Under the pieces are notes generated by a model. The model worked only from the letters and a program-made list of their open reading frames with translations. It was not told where the DNA came from and ran no database searches. From Cricetomys ansorgei (lineage: Eukaryota; Chordata; Mammalia; Rodentia; Nesomyidae), in assembly GCA_026225945.1 (NCBI GenBank), contig JAMJFZ010003581.1:12729501-12793500 (forward strand): DNA of 64,000 bases, in the 5' to 3' direction. Shown one piece after another: positions 22,301 through 35,431 of the stretch (positions are counted from its first letter, which is position 1; every line of letters starts with the position of its first letter). The position numbers were made by a program, and so were the translations under genes.

Positions 22301-24524
22301 AATATGCAAGAGTGGATTACTCAATTAAAAAGTGGGATACCATTGTTCTAATCAGAAACCCTTTAAAACCCACAGTTAGTGTAACACCCTATTATTAAAC
22401 AACTCCCACAGAAAGGGTATATGACACAGTAGAAAACAAAAGCGAAGAAGAGATAGGGAATCTAGGTGTGAGTTTTCCTTCCCACTCCACTACCCAGACG
22501 AGTGACCATTTGCTAAGCATGACTCCGGATCTCTAAATCGAAGGGACAGAAGCAGATGTGTAGGGCCAGATCAAGGTGTCTCTGCCTTTACATTTAATGT
22601 AAAAACCAAATTCTCTTTAAAGAGGAAATAAAGACACAAGGAAATTTCCCACTTGCTATATTAGATGTTTATCTATATATAAGAGACAGGTGTCAAACAA
22701 ACAGATTAAAAAAAAAAGAAAAAAACACCACCAAGGCAAAGAGAAACTTTAACTCACCAGATTCCATCTGTTACATCTGAATTCATGCATAATTGATTAT
22801 CCATGACTGGTAAGTTCTTTTCTCAGTGGCCGACCACAGTTCTCCAAACATTATGTATTAAATCACTACTAAAGCAGAAGGCGTTTCAGAAACAGCGAGG
22901 CAGAAATAGGAATATTTTAAATGAAAAATTACACGCTGGTTAATAATAATACAGCTGACCTATGTTTAAGGGAGAGAAATTTTAATCATGTGCATATTAA
23001 ATATTAATAACCTATTCTGTTATTGTTATAATAGGTTAAGTAGGCTCCTCCATGCTTAAGGAAAGCGGGAGGAGGAGAGACACAGGACAGTACAAAGGAT
23101 GCGGAGATGAGAGACAGACAGAAGGAAAATGTGTCCACGATAAACAAGAGGAAATGAGCAAGGAGAGGATGAAGGTGGGAGCTAATCTCTATGTGTCATT
23201 ATGACTGCCGGAGTACTGGCAAAGAAGCAGCATCCTTTTATTTCAATTTTAATCATTTCTGAATTTTAATACCCAGCTCCTTTTGTAATTCTCCTGGCAT
23301 TCCCCATATGCCTCCGTCCCAGCCAAAACACCAGTGTAAATTAAATGGCAGGCAACCACACCGCTGATGTAGCCTTCCCAAAGAACCTACCAGGTGACCA
23401 AACGCAAAAGAGAGAGAAAAAAAAAAGAAAAAGGAGAGGTAAGCCCACCTTACATCCCTCAGGACCTCCAGCCAATTAGCTGGCTCAGTGTCTGCTACTT
23501 TCTTTAATTTTGAAAAGGACAGTGGTTAGGGTAGCTACAGAGAGAATCATTAAAAAAAATCAAGCAAGCCAGTGGTAATACAATAACCAGTGACCATCAG
23601 GGCCTGGAAAAATGAGTTTGCTCTCACTGGCACTAAGGACCATCACATGACTATTTAATTACAGCTCTAATTTTTGTCTCGTGGATGGCAACATATCAAC
23701 AATTAATAGGGCAGATAGAGGAGTGTGTTTTTAAAGAGACAGAATGTGTGTGGTAGTGCAATAGGTCACACAGCAGTGTACCACTTAGAGAATACCCTTT
23801 GTGTGTGTGTAACTAAATAGAAACGTCTTGCAAATAGCCCCACGCACGCTTTAAAAAGATAGTAAAATTTTTAAAAGAAGTTGTCCTTTTTTTAGATAAC
23901 TTTCAAAGGATGTCCATAACCTTTCCGCGAGTTAACATTTAGCTAACGAGCCCTATTGTTGACTCTGGTGTGAGTTTTAAGGAATGAAAGGAAACTCTCA
24001 TATGAATACCCCAAATCCTATCCTATTGGCAAATGAGGTACATAACTATACAGTTTTTTTGTCTTCATACATTCATCATGGCTGACATCTACTTAATGGG
24101 GTCCTGAGAAAAAGTATCACTGCAGTTGGAAAGAAAGGGTGGAGATCAATGAGCCCTGCCACCACTCGTCCACACTATGTGAATTCTGGAATATCAACTA
24201 GACTACCCTCCATGATGGCTCAACAGCAGACTCAGGGCAGCGCTTTGGGTTGTTTCTGGTGACGATTGTTACCACAGCCCAACATCAAAGGACCGTGAAC
24301 CTAAACAGAAACACTTAACATAATCCTGAAGGAAAGCTGGTGAGGGTAAAACAGAAACTCCAGTACTGCTGTCCAAAACATGATGGAGTGCATACTTAAA
24401 GAAGAAAAATATTCAGTCATCTATGAAACTGGGATCACGAGAGGACTGGGTGCTTCATACAGCCTCAGCAATAACAGAAATCTAGACATAAAAGTCTCTT
24501 TCCACAATAAATCTTTATCAACGT

Positions 24525-24566
24525 GAGATATATTTAATATGTACCGAGATATATTTAATATGTACC
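24525..24566. repeat. 21-bp perfect tandem duplication
   Basis: The unit begins GAGATATATTTAATATGTAC and is present twice, head to tail, with no mismatch. Confidence 0.95.
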
Positions 24567-26459
24567 CAATTATTAATTTTACACGCCTTAAATGAGCGCT
24601 TACTGTGTACAAGACAGAGAATGCTAACTGTTCAGTCTCTCCTATTTTATTGGTACAGAAATGTAGCTTATACTTAATTCCTTTCTGCTGTTTAATACCT
24701 TGTGTGATAATAAATAACAGCAGTACCTACTAGCTTGCCAAAATAGGAATGTTCCTGTGTTTTTACATGCTATATTGTGAGGTTACAAGGTCTACAAATT
24801 CATCGAGGGGATTCAGTTAACCAATCTAAGTGAGGTGAGTGTTTAGGTATTAAAACCCTGTGGATTCAGCCACTTACTGTTTTTTTCTGTGGCAGAAGCC
24901 ATAGCTAAAACCTAGGTTTGAGATTCAGGCAATTAGATCATCACTATGGTTGGCTGTTTCAAATACATTTTAAGTATTGGGTACGGAATTGAGAATAGTG
25001 TAATTTGACCAAGGAACATTGACTACAATGATTCCACAAAAATACTTATCTGGCTACATCAACTCAATAAGCTTCACCTGCTCCATGTTGGCCAACGTCA
25101 TCCAGAAACAAGGAAATGTGGGCATCTCAAAACACAGGATGGAAAAGCTAGCACTGAAGAGCAGTAACTGTATCTAATGACAGCAGCAAAAGCCGTGGAG
25201 CCAATGCTAATGAAAAAAGAAAAAACAAAAACAAAAAACAAAGACGTTCTATAACTTGCAGAAGTTTTAAAATTAAAGTACTTTAGTGAAAACCTTTGAT
25301 GATTCTTCACCAAAAATATATTCGAAAAGATATGTTTCAAGAATCCAGCAAGCAGGAGCTTGCACCCAAGAGTATACATCATTCTTTCTTAACATGGTTG
25401 TTAATATACAGTTAACATGTCTCAGAAAAGGGCTGTAATTAAGTGTCTACTGCTCTAATAACACTAATAAGCATACAGTATGATTAAAATACAATGACTC
25501 CATACACACTAAGGCTGTCATTTTTAAACTTTCAAGATAATGTTCTAAATTGTTTCTTAGTCCTTTTAAACCATCAAAAAAGCAACTCGCCTCTAAGAGT
25601 TTTTGGAAGCCCAGTTATTAAAATAGAGTTCCTGTCTCCCACACTAGGGAACTCTTATACCATTAAGCAAGTTATCTATTGTTTCACCTGGATTACGTTG
25701 TGCCTTCTATGGAATCTTTTAAAATGGAAAACTGTAAGCATTTGTATTTTGTTCCTCATTCACTGGTAAAATGTTTTCTTGGGGAAGGAACGGCTTGCTA
25801 TAACTATCAAGAATCAGTAGGATTAACTGTTGTTGATCTCCAATGATTCTCATTGTCTGGTCCACTGGAACAAGAAAACACAATTGCATTCCACATCAAA
25901 CAGCTAATTATGGCTACGATATACTCAAAGATACCTTCATTTCAAAAGATACCTGTACACAGTGTTATTTTATGTATAAAATTAATACAATGAAATATTT
26001 ACAACATAAAACTTTTTTTTTTTTACCTTAAAGTCCTTAATATACTAAACATTGAAAGGCCAAACTGTCATTTACACGCTTTTAACAGCACATCAGAAAC
26101 CACTGACTAAGATTACAGAGGAATCTCTAGCCATCAGCTCTGGCTTCCAGGAAAAATGCATCTAGAGAATTCCCCACCACACAGATGACACGGTGTCTTT
26201 TCTTAAATATTCAAGGAAAGAAGGTCTAAGAATTTCCCTCACAGAGACTACTAGCACATTTTACCACCCAACAATGAATGCCCACTGAAAAATTGTCTTT
26301 CGAACCCGGTCCCAAATCATCCACAGCTGGGAAAAACACAACATCCAACAGAGACAAACGCCCAACATCCCCAGAGCAAAATATTTTCCAGTCACTGTAG
26401 CTGCAACCTTGATTCTCCACATGGAGCTGTGTGTCTGTAGAAACTTTTCTGACACTTAC

Positions 26460-26720
26460 CCTCTCAAATACCAGAGGCTGGTCTCCGAATCTAGCTTTAG
26501 AAGAAAGGTCTTTGATGGGGAGACAGTGCTGAAGTTCTCTTTGGCAAGCTACGGAGGCAGGCACACCCCAAGTGAGGTGATTACCAGTTGCCCAGGAAGC
26601 AGCTGGACCATGTCTGCAGATCTGAGGGTGAGCCACAAATCAGGTCATAGCTCTGAGTAGAGTCCACCCCCTTCACTGGGTATAACTCCCTCTACTTCCT
26701 GCACACCTGGGTGGGGGGAG
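26460..26720 (-). other. Satb1: Candidate alternative non-coding first exon of Satb1
   Basis: A local rise in GC on the minus strand ends in TTTGAGAGG followed by a perfect GTAAGT donor (GT at 26459-26458). Upstream in the putative exon or promoter are an ETS-like AGGAAGTAGAGG motif and a CCCCCCACCC box. The flanking ~10 kb is mostly AT-rich, so the island stands out. An open frame of 136 codons crosses the site but has no similarity that I recognise. The right end is arbitrary. Confidence 0.3.
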
Positions 26721-29700
26721 AGAAGGGAGCCGCAGAAGGAGGCTGGCTTAGATCCACAGACATTCTAGTAAAGTCACAACCAGGTGGAGCCAGATATCTA
26801 CCTCTTCTGCAAGCATTTCACTCTCATTTATGGAACCTGCACTCCTAGGTTCTCAAAAATGTGTTCAATGGGAAATAGGCTCTAAAATGAGTGATGGGTA
26901 AAATAAAATAATATACATGCAAATGTTTTATCCAGCAAGATCTTCCCTCCTCTGGAAACAAGAACAGACTCTGAATGTTTGATTACAAGCGACTTCTCTA
27001 CTAAATGTCAAATAACTGGACTAAATAAATCCCAGCAGAAAGTAGTGGCATAAATCTTGGGATCTCAGTTAACTGTTTTTTTATTCCTTGTAACTGATCT
27101 CAGACTAACTGAATTACATCCTTGAAAGTCCATTGAAGGAGGTGGTTAGAATTACTATTACAAACCTTCAGACAGCAACAACTGTGCAAGTGATACAAAA
27201 TGACTTGAAGGATTAAAAATAGGCCAATACGCTAGAGAAACGCTGTACTACTAAATCTCACCCAGAATATATATACACACAATCTGTATCTATTTACTCT
27301 AAAATGAAATATCTGATCTAAAAAAGACTTAAAAAAAAATAAACAGCAAAAGGTACCGTTGGCATAAGATCAAAAGTACAAAATAATGTGTGTTAATGTG
27401 TTGATCGCACTCTATGAAGACATCAAGTTTAAATAGACTCACCATTGAGAATAGCAGTTAGCAATGATATATAAATTACCACAGGAGATGCTTTTTCTTT
27501 GGGAGACTGGAGGGAAGGAACCTTGTGTAACAGATTTGATTTACATGCTTGCTGTATTAAGACCATATTCCGCACTGATGTCGGCGGAGTATGTGGTTAG
27601 AGACTGGCAGCTGTGTATATGCAGTAAGTGTGAGGGCTCCTTAGGCGATTTAAACAACAGTAAGCAATTTCTCAAGTTAATCATGAGTTTGGGCATTCAA
27701 CTTGAGCAGGATTTTGAGGTTTCAAGGGGACCCTGAAAGAGAGGGACCTTGAATTGAAGAAGAAACAAGTACATTCAGTATTATAGAAAAGTAACAACAA
27801 CTCTGCTTTGGAGGATGGCAGATTAACAACAAGAAAAATAAAGAAAAAAAGAGTATGCTTAGAGAGGAGCTAACAAGCAATCAGTCAACCAGTAAGCCTT
27901 ACTTAGGCATGTCTGCAGAACTCCATCAAAAACTGAAGCATTCCATCTGAGAACTGGAAGGGAAGAGACCTTATCACAGGCATAATCTAAGGAACCAGGT
28001 AGTTTGTTCTGTTTGGAACTTTGCAGGAAGTCAGTTTGGCAGACACATACTTGACTGTGCTTGAACACATCTGTCCTGGGGATGCCTCAGGATGGCTGTG
28101 TTCAGGGACATGCCAACTTGCTGGGGGTTTGAAGCTGCAGTGTGCGAGCAGAGGAGAAGTGTTCAACACTTCTCCCAACTAGTTTCCACATGACAGAAAC
28201 GAGAAGATGAAACAATTCTTCTTCAAAGTTTTGCCACTAGGGAATGGGAAGAAAAAAACTCTCGACCCCTTCCTCCCAGCCAGGAAGAGTGTGGATCCCT
28301 GGGTTACAGCCCAGGTAGATATTAAAACAGAGACAGAGCCGTTATTTAGTGGTGACAGGAATATAAATACGTGCACTAACCTATAAACTGGTATTTACTT
28401 CAGGAAGGTAAGTAATATTTTTCCTCTGATTGCTGAGCTGTCAGTTTAATGCAGCGTAAATAAACAGTAGGTGCCTGCTAGCTCCAAGTAGGGAGTGCTC
28501 ATTGCACATGAGGAGCAGATTACTGAAGCCTGGTGCTCATCATGCTGAAATGTAACTTTCATTTTACCAGAAAATATACCCTACTGTGGGTTATTTTTCG
28601 TGCCTGATCTATTAATTAACTTAACTCTATTCTGTCAAAATGTAAATCAATTTGTAAAAAAAAAAAAAAATCATCACAGAGTTTTGGAATATGAAAACCA
28701 AATGAATTTCAAAAGCTAATACTAAAAATAAATGCTTCGTATACTAAGCAAAAACTATTTAAAGGCAAAAGGATGAAGAACATATTTAAATAACAGAACC
28801 GAATAACCTGAGTTATTTACTTTACTCAAAATCTTCTTTCTCTGCTAATTAAAAGCAACTGGCACCTCTAATACTCTGTCACCTTATGCCAGTGTGGTCT
28901 TTTCCATATACGTGTGCAGTCTGGTCTCTGAAACATCTTCAGGGAAACCATTTATAGGAATTAAGCTGTACTCTCTTATTTCAGTAGGAAGAACTATGAA
29001 CAGTCCCGAGAGAACAGCCAGGTCTAAAGCACCTTCCTGGTAGCATTCCTGTACAATGTGGCTTTCTTTCTAGTTCATGTATGGCGGCACAAAGCTACGG
29101 CAATATATGGCAAGTGAATTTCCTTTTATATATGGGTGCTAAGAAAAATATTTTGTGGCATCATTTTAAATGAGAATTCATCTAAAAAGTACAAAAGGCC
29201 ACGAGGGGAGGTTTTCCGTGTAAACCATGAACACAATTCTGACAACAGGTCAGTAATTTGCAAAGAAAAAAAGGTTTGTTGTTTTTTTTTTTAAGAATAT
29301 TTTTACATTCAACCTTGCAGGTCTAGGCATAATTAGAAGATTGATTTAGTCATATGCATTTATGTACTTCATCAATTCCAAGTACTAATATAATATTAAT
29401 TGCAGTCATCCAAGATAGTATGTATGGAAGAAATGATGTGTTTATGTGCAGGGCCTGTCTTATGTATGTCCTGCTTGGAAATTTACAGAGCAGGTGAAAA
29501 CCACTGGAGTGCTTTAGAGAGACTCATGTTGTGTTTAGCTTAACACTGTTTGTAACCAAAAGATTTCCACAATAATGAGGAACAGGTGCCTGTCACCTGA
29601 CCTTTTAGGCCTAATTTACAAGCCACAACCTGTCACATGAAAAAATAATTGAAATTTGCTCCTAGATTTTCAGACCTTGCTAATTTAATGTGCTGTTTCT

Positions 29701-31479
29701 CAGCCATCACCGAGCAGCATCATGCCTTATTCAGTCACAGGTTCATACAGCTGGCAACGCATTCTTCGAAGAAGAAACTAATATTCATTTTGTTGTTGCT
29801 CTTGTTTAAGATGCCAGGAGACAGAGGAACGACTTTTGCAGATTATCAACCAAAGAAGAATATATGAATTTATTACAAGTGAACAAAAGACATTCCTTTT
29901 GAATACTTTTACATACAAAGAACTATTATTTATTACATATTTCAGCTTGTGGGAAAAGTAAGGAATGCCTTGATTCTGGAAATAGCTATGTGGATTTGGG
30001 AAGTTCTCTAGGTCTTTATCATGGCTCTCCTCCCCCTACCTCGCACACATTTTAAGAAGCTATTACTTCAGGGAGGAAATCCCTATTTGTTTCTTTTTCA
30101 TCCATCATCTGTATTCATTATTCAGAAAGGAAAACAAAATTGAGCAGTGATTTTATTTCTCTTGCATAACCTTGTTACATGTAGCCATATTCAAATTTAA
30201 CAATGCTTGGTATTTTATTGCTACTGTTTACATATTATGTATTACATATGACTGAACAACTCTACATTTAAAATATTGTTTCCATTAGAAAAAAAATGAA
30301 CTAATAAGTGTCAAATGGAGATGAAGAATAAACACGCGTGGTATATTTATAAGATGCCGTCATTTAAAATGCACACAAATATTTTTTGTGTTGATGAATA
30401 TTTTGCTACTTTATATGTTATATAGTATGCACATTGTATTTATTTAACAATACCCTTAACCAAGTTAATTAAAGTATTTCTGCCCGGTGACTGTGCTAAA
30501 GCTTGGGAGGTAGTGAATGATGCTGCCAGTTACTTCTGCTAAGTTAAGTTGAAATTAAGCACTTATTATAACCTTTCCTAACAATGTGAGAAATCCTGAG
30601 TAAATATATTAAATTTGTTTCACAACAGATGCTTGGGTTGTTAATATTTAAGATGCCTATTCATGCTATTCCTGTCTGCACATTTGTCAAAAATGTAAGC
30701 TTGAATGCTAATGTTTGCCAGCAGACTAGAGCAGTCCGTATATGCACTCACTAAAATAATGTGCCATAGAAATAAAGAATCAACCGCTGCTAAGTCACAG
30801 CATGAGGTCCACATGGGAGATTGATAAAGGGGTTGAGAGCCAACACCTCAACCCTGGCTTTCCTCGGACTTAAAAGTAGGGTCATGATTTATATATTTAT
30901 TTATTTGTCTTTTGAGGGAGAATCTGACTACAGAATAAATCTCATTCTTTCAGAAAATCCACTTCAGACAAGGTGTAAATTTAAGTAAAGTTTGGAAGGC
31001 TGGGCTACTGTCAGCAGCTCAAACACTGTAAATTCCAGGTGCTGCTTAAGGACAAAACCTGACTCCCAGTAGAGCCTCTCTGGTTCTGTCTTCTTGGAAA
31101 AGTCGGGTGCTCTGGCCTCCAAGGCTACAAAAATGGAACTCAAGTCAATCAGTCGCGAGCAGAAGCAAGGTTCTGTCCATGGAACTAGGTGGCTTCCCTA
31201 TCCTATGACCAAGTGAAATCTAAGTCTTAACCCTGGGAATCCGGAACGCCGCAGTGAAAGTTCTCCCGGGAAGCATATAAGAGGTCAAAGTTGTCAACCC
31301 GGCATTTTGAGAGATGACCCTGTGGTTTGACATCTTGCTAAGTGAAATCTGGCCCTAGTGGAGGCCAGGGCCAAAACCTCTACTCTGAGCTCTATGCTCT
31401 TCTCTCTCGGTCTTCTGGGGTCATCCCAGAAGAGACCCTTTTTTCTTGCTGGGCACACTCACGTGTCACTCCCCGGACC
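26721..31479. other. AT-rich non-coding region, no gene recognised
   Basis: Contains only short homopolymer runs (for example A-runs near 28657-28670). No SINE, L1, LTR or coding similarity is recognised. GC rises from about 31.3 kb into the distal CpG island. Confidence 0.7.
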
Positions 31480-32899
31480 TGCCACCTGCCCCTTCAGTCC
31501 CCGGCATCCCAGCTCTCCAGTCCCAGTTCGGCCGCCCCGAGAGCTCTGCGGTGCAGGAGCCCCGGAGAAGGCCGCTGCTCTCAGGTGTGGACCGTAGCAG
31601 GCAAGAGGGAGTTGACCCCGGGGCTGCACGTGTGAGGCCCCAGCCCAAGCTATGAGCGCAGGCATGTCCCCCCTCGCCTCCCGCACAAGCCCAAACCCAC
31701 ATCACCCTCCGGGACCGACCCACTGATCGACCGCGACAGCTCCACGAGCGCCCGTACTTCGGCTCTCAAAACTCTGGGCTCCAACTTGAGAGCCCAGAGC
31801 CCGAGTGGCTCCCGGGATGGAGAAGTTGCCACAAACTTCCCGGACCCCTCTCCACCGCCGCCCGCCACCAGCCAAGCAATGCGGGCCGGGGAGGGACAGT
31901 GGGGAGACCGGCCTGGATGGGATGCTGAGCGGAGTGCAGATCTGGGCGCGACCTTTCCACGCCACACGACACCTTGGGGCTCTCAGGCCCCGGGGCTCAC
32001 GGAGCAGCTCCCCCTTCCCCGCTCGCCCGCTTAGGGCTCCCCCACTCCTCCCTTCTCCTCTAAGGAGGGCCGTCCCAACGACCCGGACAGAAGTGTACGG
32101 CCAGGGTCTGCCCGGCAGGTGCGCGGGAGAAGCGAGGACACAGAGTCCGCACCCCGGCCGCGTACCCCACCTCACCAGCCCCGTCCTCCCGGGTCGCCGC
32201 GTGCGCCAGCAGGACCGGGCAAGGGACCCCCCCTCCCCACCCCGGCACCCGAGAGGCGAAGAACCGCCCCAGCCGGGGCCGCTGAGAAGTTTGGATCGGT
32301 TCCGCGTCCGCGGAAAACGGAGGCGATCCGAGCGAGAGACCCAGAGCGCGATCAGCACCAAGAGGGAGCAAAGGGACCCGACTCACTCAGGCGTGGAACC
32401 GGGGCAGCGCGGGCCGGGCGGTGCGGGCCAAGGCCGGGTCGGCTCCCCGCGCGGGCGCGCCGGGCGGCGGACTTCCCGGGCGGCGGCTTCGGCTGCTGCC
32501 GCCTCCCCGCCGCCGAGCTGCGGCCGCCGCGGAAGTTAATGGCAACTTGACTCCAAGTTGTCTCCTCTCCCCATCCGAAGTGGGCGTTTAAAGGGGGCCG
32601 AGCGCGGCGAGCGGCGGCGAGCGGGGAGCGCGCGGGGCCGAGGGGGAAGGGAAGGGGCGGGGGCGGGGCGGGGCGCGGGAGGGGGCGCGGGAGCCGCTCG
32701 GAGCCCGCAGCGCGCGGCGCGGCGCGGGCGATCGGGGCGCCCCCGCGGGAGCCCCCTCGCCGCCCGGGGCACGCTCGCCGCCGGGCGCGCCGCGCGCTCG
32801 TCCGCGCGGGGGGTCTCGGGGACCCCGCGGCGGGAGTCACCCGGCCCGGCCTGCCTACCCCGCGCCCGCGGCCGCTTCTCCCCCTGGCGGCGGGAGCCT

Positions 32900-33035
32900 G
32901 GGCGGCCGGCGGCTCCGAGAGCGCGCGGCGGAGCCCGAGCCGAGCCGAGCCCGAGCCGCCGCGGTGGCCGCGGCCCCGCGCGCCGCCTCCGTGCGGGGTC
33001 GCTGCGGGAGGGAGAGCGGCCCCGCGGCCGCCAGG
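32900..33035 (+). ncRNA. Candidate first exon of an antisense lncRNA (SATB1-AS1-like)
   Basis: The plus strand carries a near-perfect donor, CCAGG|GTAAGTGTG, with GT at 33036-33037, just inside the distal CpG island, and a second good donor at 33203. This is the arrangement expected for a transcript leaving the Satb1 promoter in the opposite direction. The 5' end is unknown and 32900 is arbitrary. No acceptor or downstream exon was identified. Confidence 0.3.
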
Positions 33036-33082
33036 GTAAGTGTGGGTGCGCCCTCCGGAGACCCACCGCCCCGGGCCCTCAC

Positions 33083-33130
33083 CTGCGCCGCCCCCGCCGC
33101 GTACCCTCGCTGCCCGCCGCTTCCTCTTGT
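33083..33130 (-). other. Satb1: Candidate distal Satb1 non-coding exon 1, 3' end
   Basis: The minus strand reads GGCGGCGCAG followed by GTGAGGGC, a good donor (GT at 33082-33081). The exon would extend rightwards from 33083; its transcription start is not determined and 33130 is arbitrary. A second minus-strand donor-like GTGAGT lies at 32386-32381 but has a poor exon end (TGA). Confidence 0.35.
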
Positions 33131-33250
33131 CGTTGTTTGCCTGGGCTTTGGGGGTGCGGAGCGCGGGGCACTGGTGTGTGTGCCAGCGGAGGAGGAAGTC
33201 AGGTGAGAGGCCCCGAGCACACCCCCAAAGCCAGCCTGTGTGGGGTGTGT

Positions 33251-34328
33251 AGCTCCCTGGTAGGGGCATGCGGGCCAAGTCACCCCCCCCCCCCAACTTC
33301 AATGTTTGATCCAGATCTTTCCTAGAGGGGGCCTCCTTCCCTTCAGGCTTATGGCTCTCCCTTCTTCCCAACGTCTTCTCTCTAGGAGTCCCGACCCTGG
33401 AGCCCTACAACCCCCTATTGAGGGGCACTTAGGGAGACGGAGGACGAGAGGATTACTTACAGACCCCCTTCTCTGCGTTCGTACCAGTGTCGTTTTTGGT
33501 TGTTGGCAGCTGTAGGTCTATGCAATCCACTAAAACAAGAAGCTTAAGGTGATGTCCAAATCACCTCTACCACCACCCACCCAAAAGCTGGGGCAAGAGG
33601 GCAAGGACTGCGGATTTCATAGGAGGAGAGGCAGGGCCCAGGGGCCTTTCCAAGTGGAGAAGCTCCAGAGAGTTCTGAAAGATCAAACTAGCTGGAGGTT
33701 AGGACCCCGGAGCTAGGGAGAAATTGGACTCTATCAACTTTCACCCACTCCCCTGCCACTCCTTCCCACCCCAGGCTCGAAGGAAGCTATCAGCTAACAG
33801 GTCTTTTGTTTCCTGTTGTGTAGCCTTTGGGAAATTTGCATTCAATATGACGACAGAAAATTACTACTGTTTACTCAAAGTTAAGGGGGTTGCAGAACGA
33901 AAACAGTTCTTTACTTTTTCTCTTTGTGTGTTTGGCAGGGAGCGGAGCTGTGAGGCTCTCGTGGCAAGAATTGCAGAAACTCGGCTGTAAAAATAAGGAC
34001 TGTAGAAATGCCTAGGTCTGTTTTTAGCAGCTGCACTTTCCTGAGTTCCTTCACATTGAGGCTTGCTCTCTCATTAAGTCCCCATAAATAATTGTATGTA
34101 GAGTGAAGGCAGTTAGGGTGGCAGGATTCAGACTGCTAGGAGTTCCATCCCGCCAGCTCAGAGCTGTTTACAGGGAAGTTCCTGGAAAGTGGCTGTGGGC
34201 TGAGAATTCAGTTTTTCCTAAAAGTTCTGTCAGGTCCTCTTCTGTAGGTTGCCTGTGAATCAAGCACAACACGGTGGGTGACAGCAATTGGAGCCTTGGT
34301 AGCAGACATGTCCATGTCGAAGGTGCTC

Positions 34329-34368
<40 letters not shown>

Positions 34369-35210
34369 TGTCGTTCTAAATGAAGCATAATGGCATGCCA
34401 TAGGGTATGAATGTTGGATGACAGCCCCTTCCTTTTCTCTATCCTTGAATTCCCTGGGATTCTCCAGTCTTTTCCAGTTGATCATTTTATGCAAGTGACT
34501 ATTCCAAAGATGCGAAGATATAAACAAATATGAACTGGTGTTCATATGGGGGACTACCTCCCCCACCTTAAGACAAAGAGACCCCCCTGAAAGCAAAGCA
34601 GACAGCTATGAGTGATTACAATGGGCAAAACAAAGTGAACTTTGAGTTTCCCTTCTTGGATCACTTTCTTTCTCCTGTGAATGACGTCAAATTCTCTTGC
34701 CTTGATTTGCCAAAACGCTGAATTGCCTAACTAGTACCAGAGTCTCCACCGAGAAGGACAGCCGGATGGGAATGGAGGATGCATATGTTCACTCTCCACT
34801 GTTTACTATGGGGAAGCCTGAAGTGAGGCTTAGAAATTTGAGATTCAAAACCACATTAACTTTTTTTCTCTTTATACACTCATCTGTTCACCCAGTAATT
34901 CAGATGATCAGCTAAGCGCCATAGATCTCCTCTAGACTTAAAGCAAGAGAACACTTTGCTCCCAACCTTCGCAAGTTCTTTTTCTCCCATCCCTAGCAAT
35001 CTTGTATAGACAGCATCTAGGCTTTCTCAGCATACAGGCACCCACACTGAGGTGGCATACACTTACACAGATAACACATACACAAACATGCACGCGCATA
35101 CACACAGAGATACCCCCCCACACACACACATGTCTTTTAAAAAATTGCCAGATTTAAGGTATTTTGTTATAGCAGCCAATATGAAGTAATATACTTGTTG
35201 GAAGATATTT
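33251..35210. other. Upstream flank, non-coding
   Basis: Falls from GC-rich to mixed composition. Holds a (GT)n tract at 34331-34367 and CA-rich sequence near 35060-35130. No coding similarity is recognised. Confidence 0.7.
34331..34367. repeat. (GT)n microsatellite
   Basis: About 18 GT dinucleotides without interruption. Confidence 0.97.
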
Positions 35211-35431
35211 TAATTATCTTATTTATGTGTGGGTATTTTGAGTGCATGTATCTCTGTTCATCCATCTACATGCCCGGTGCCAGTGGAGGCCAGAAGAGGG
35301 GTATCTGTATCAGATCCCCTGGAACTGAAGTTACAGATGTTGTGAGCTATCATGTAAGTGCTAAGGATTGAACTTGAGTCTTTTGGAAGAGCAGACAATG
35401 CCTAAAGCGCTGGACCATCTCTCTTGCCCCC
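35211..35431 (-). mobile_element. B2/B3-type SINE, minus
   Basis: The plus strand reads as the complement of a B3/B2: GTGCCAGTGGAGGCCAGAAG, then TGAACTTGAGTCTTTTGGAA and a terminal GCTGGACCATCTCTCTTG that corresponds to the tRNA-derived head. It is the first SINE met from the left of the window. Confidence 0.8.

Larger units (their letters stand above)
14561..26459. other. Repeat-poor, AT-rich non-coding region between promoters
   Basis: No coding similarity and no recognisable SINE, L1 or LTR in about 11.9 kb. It holds a (GT)n tract at 16340-16378, a T-run near 17105-17122 with a (TA)n tract at 17149-17167, a 21-bp tandem duplication at 24525-24566 and a 9-bp inverted repeat at 23008-23038. 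It probably lies within the long Satb1 5' intron if the distal promoter is used. Confidence 0.7.
31480..33250. promoter_or_regulatory. Satb1: Distal CpG island, probable bidirectional Satb1 promoter
   Basis: A long CpG-rich block, densest from about 32400 to 33130, with many GGGGCGGGG boxes around 32640-32700. It lies about 22-23 kb upstream of the Satb1 start codon. Strong donors exist on both strands: minus GCGCAG|GTGAGG at 33083/33082, plus CAGG|GTAAGT at 33035/33036 and plus TCAG|GTGAGA at 33202/33203. From established knowledge, SATB1 is transcribed from several alternative promoters, and in human an antisense lncRNA (SATB1-AS1) starts at the gene's 5' end. Open frames up to 339 codons here are GC-driven. 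Confidence 0.7.

Noticed and set aside
26226..26636. 136-codon minus-strand open frame
   Set aside because: No recognisable family and crosses a strong splice donor; better explained as part of a non-coding exon or chance.
32352..33371. 339-codon minus-strand open frame in the distal CpG island
   Set aside because: Composition is Arg/Pro/Gly/Ala-rich on all frames of both strands, as in stop-poor CpG islands; no domain recognised, and splice donors interrupt it.
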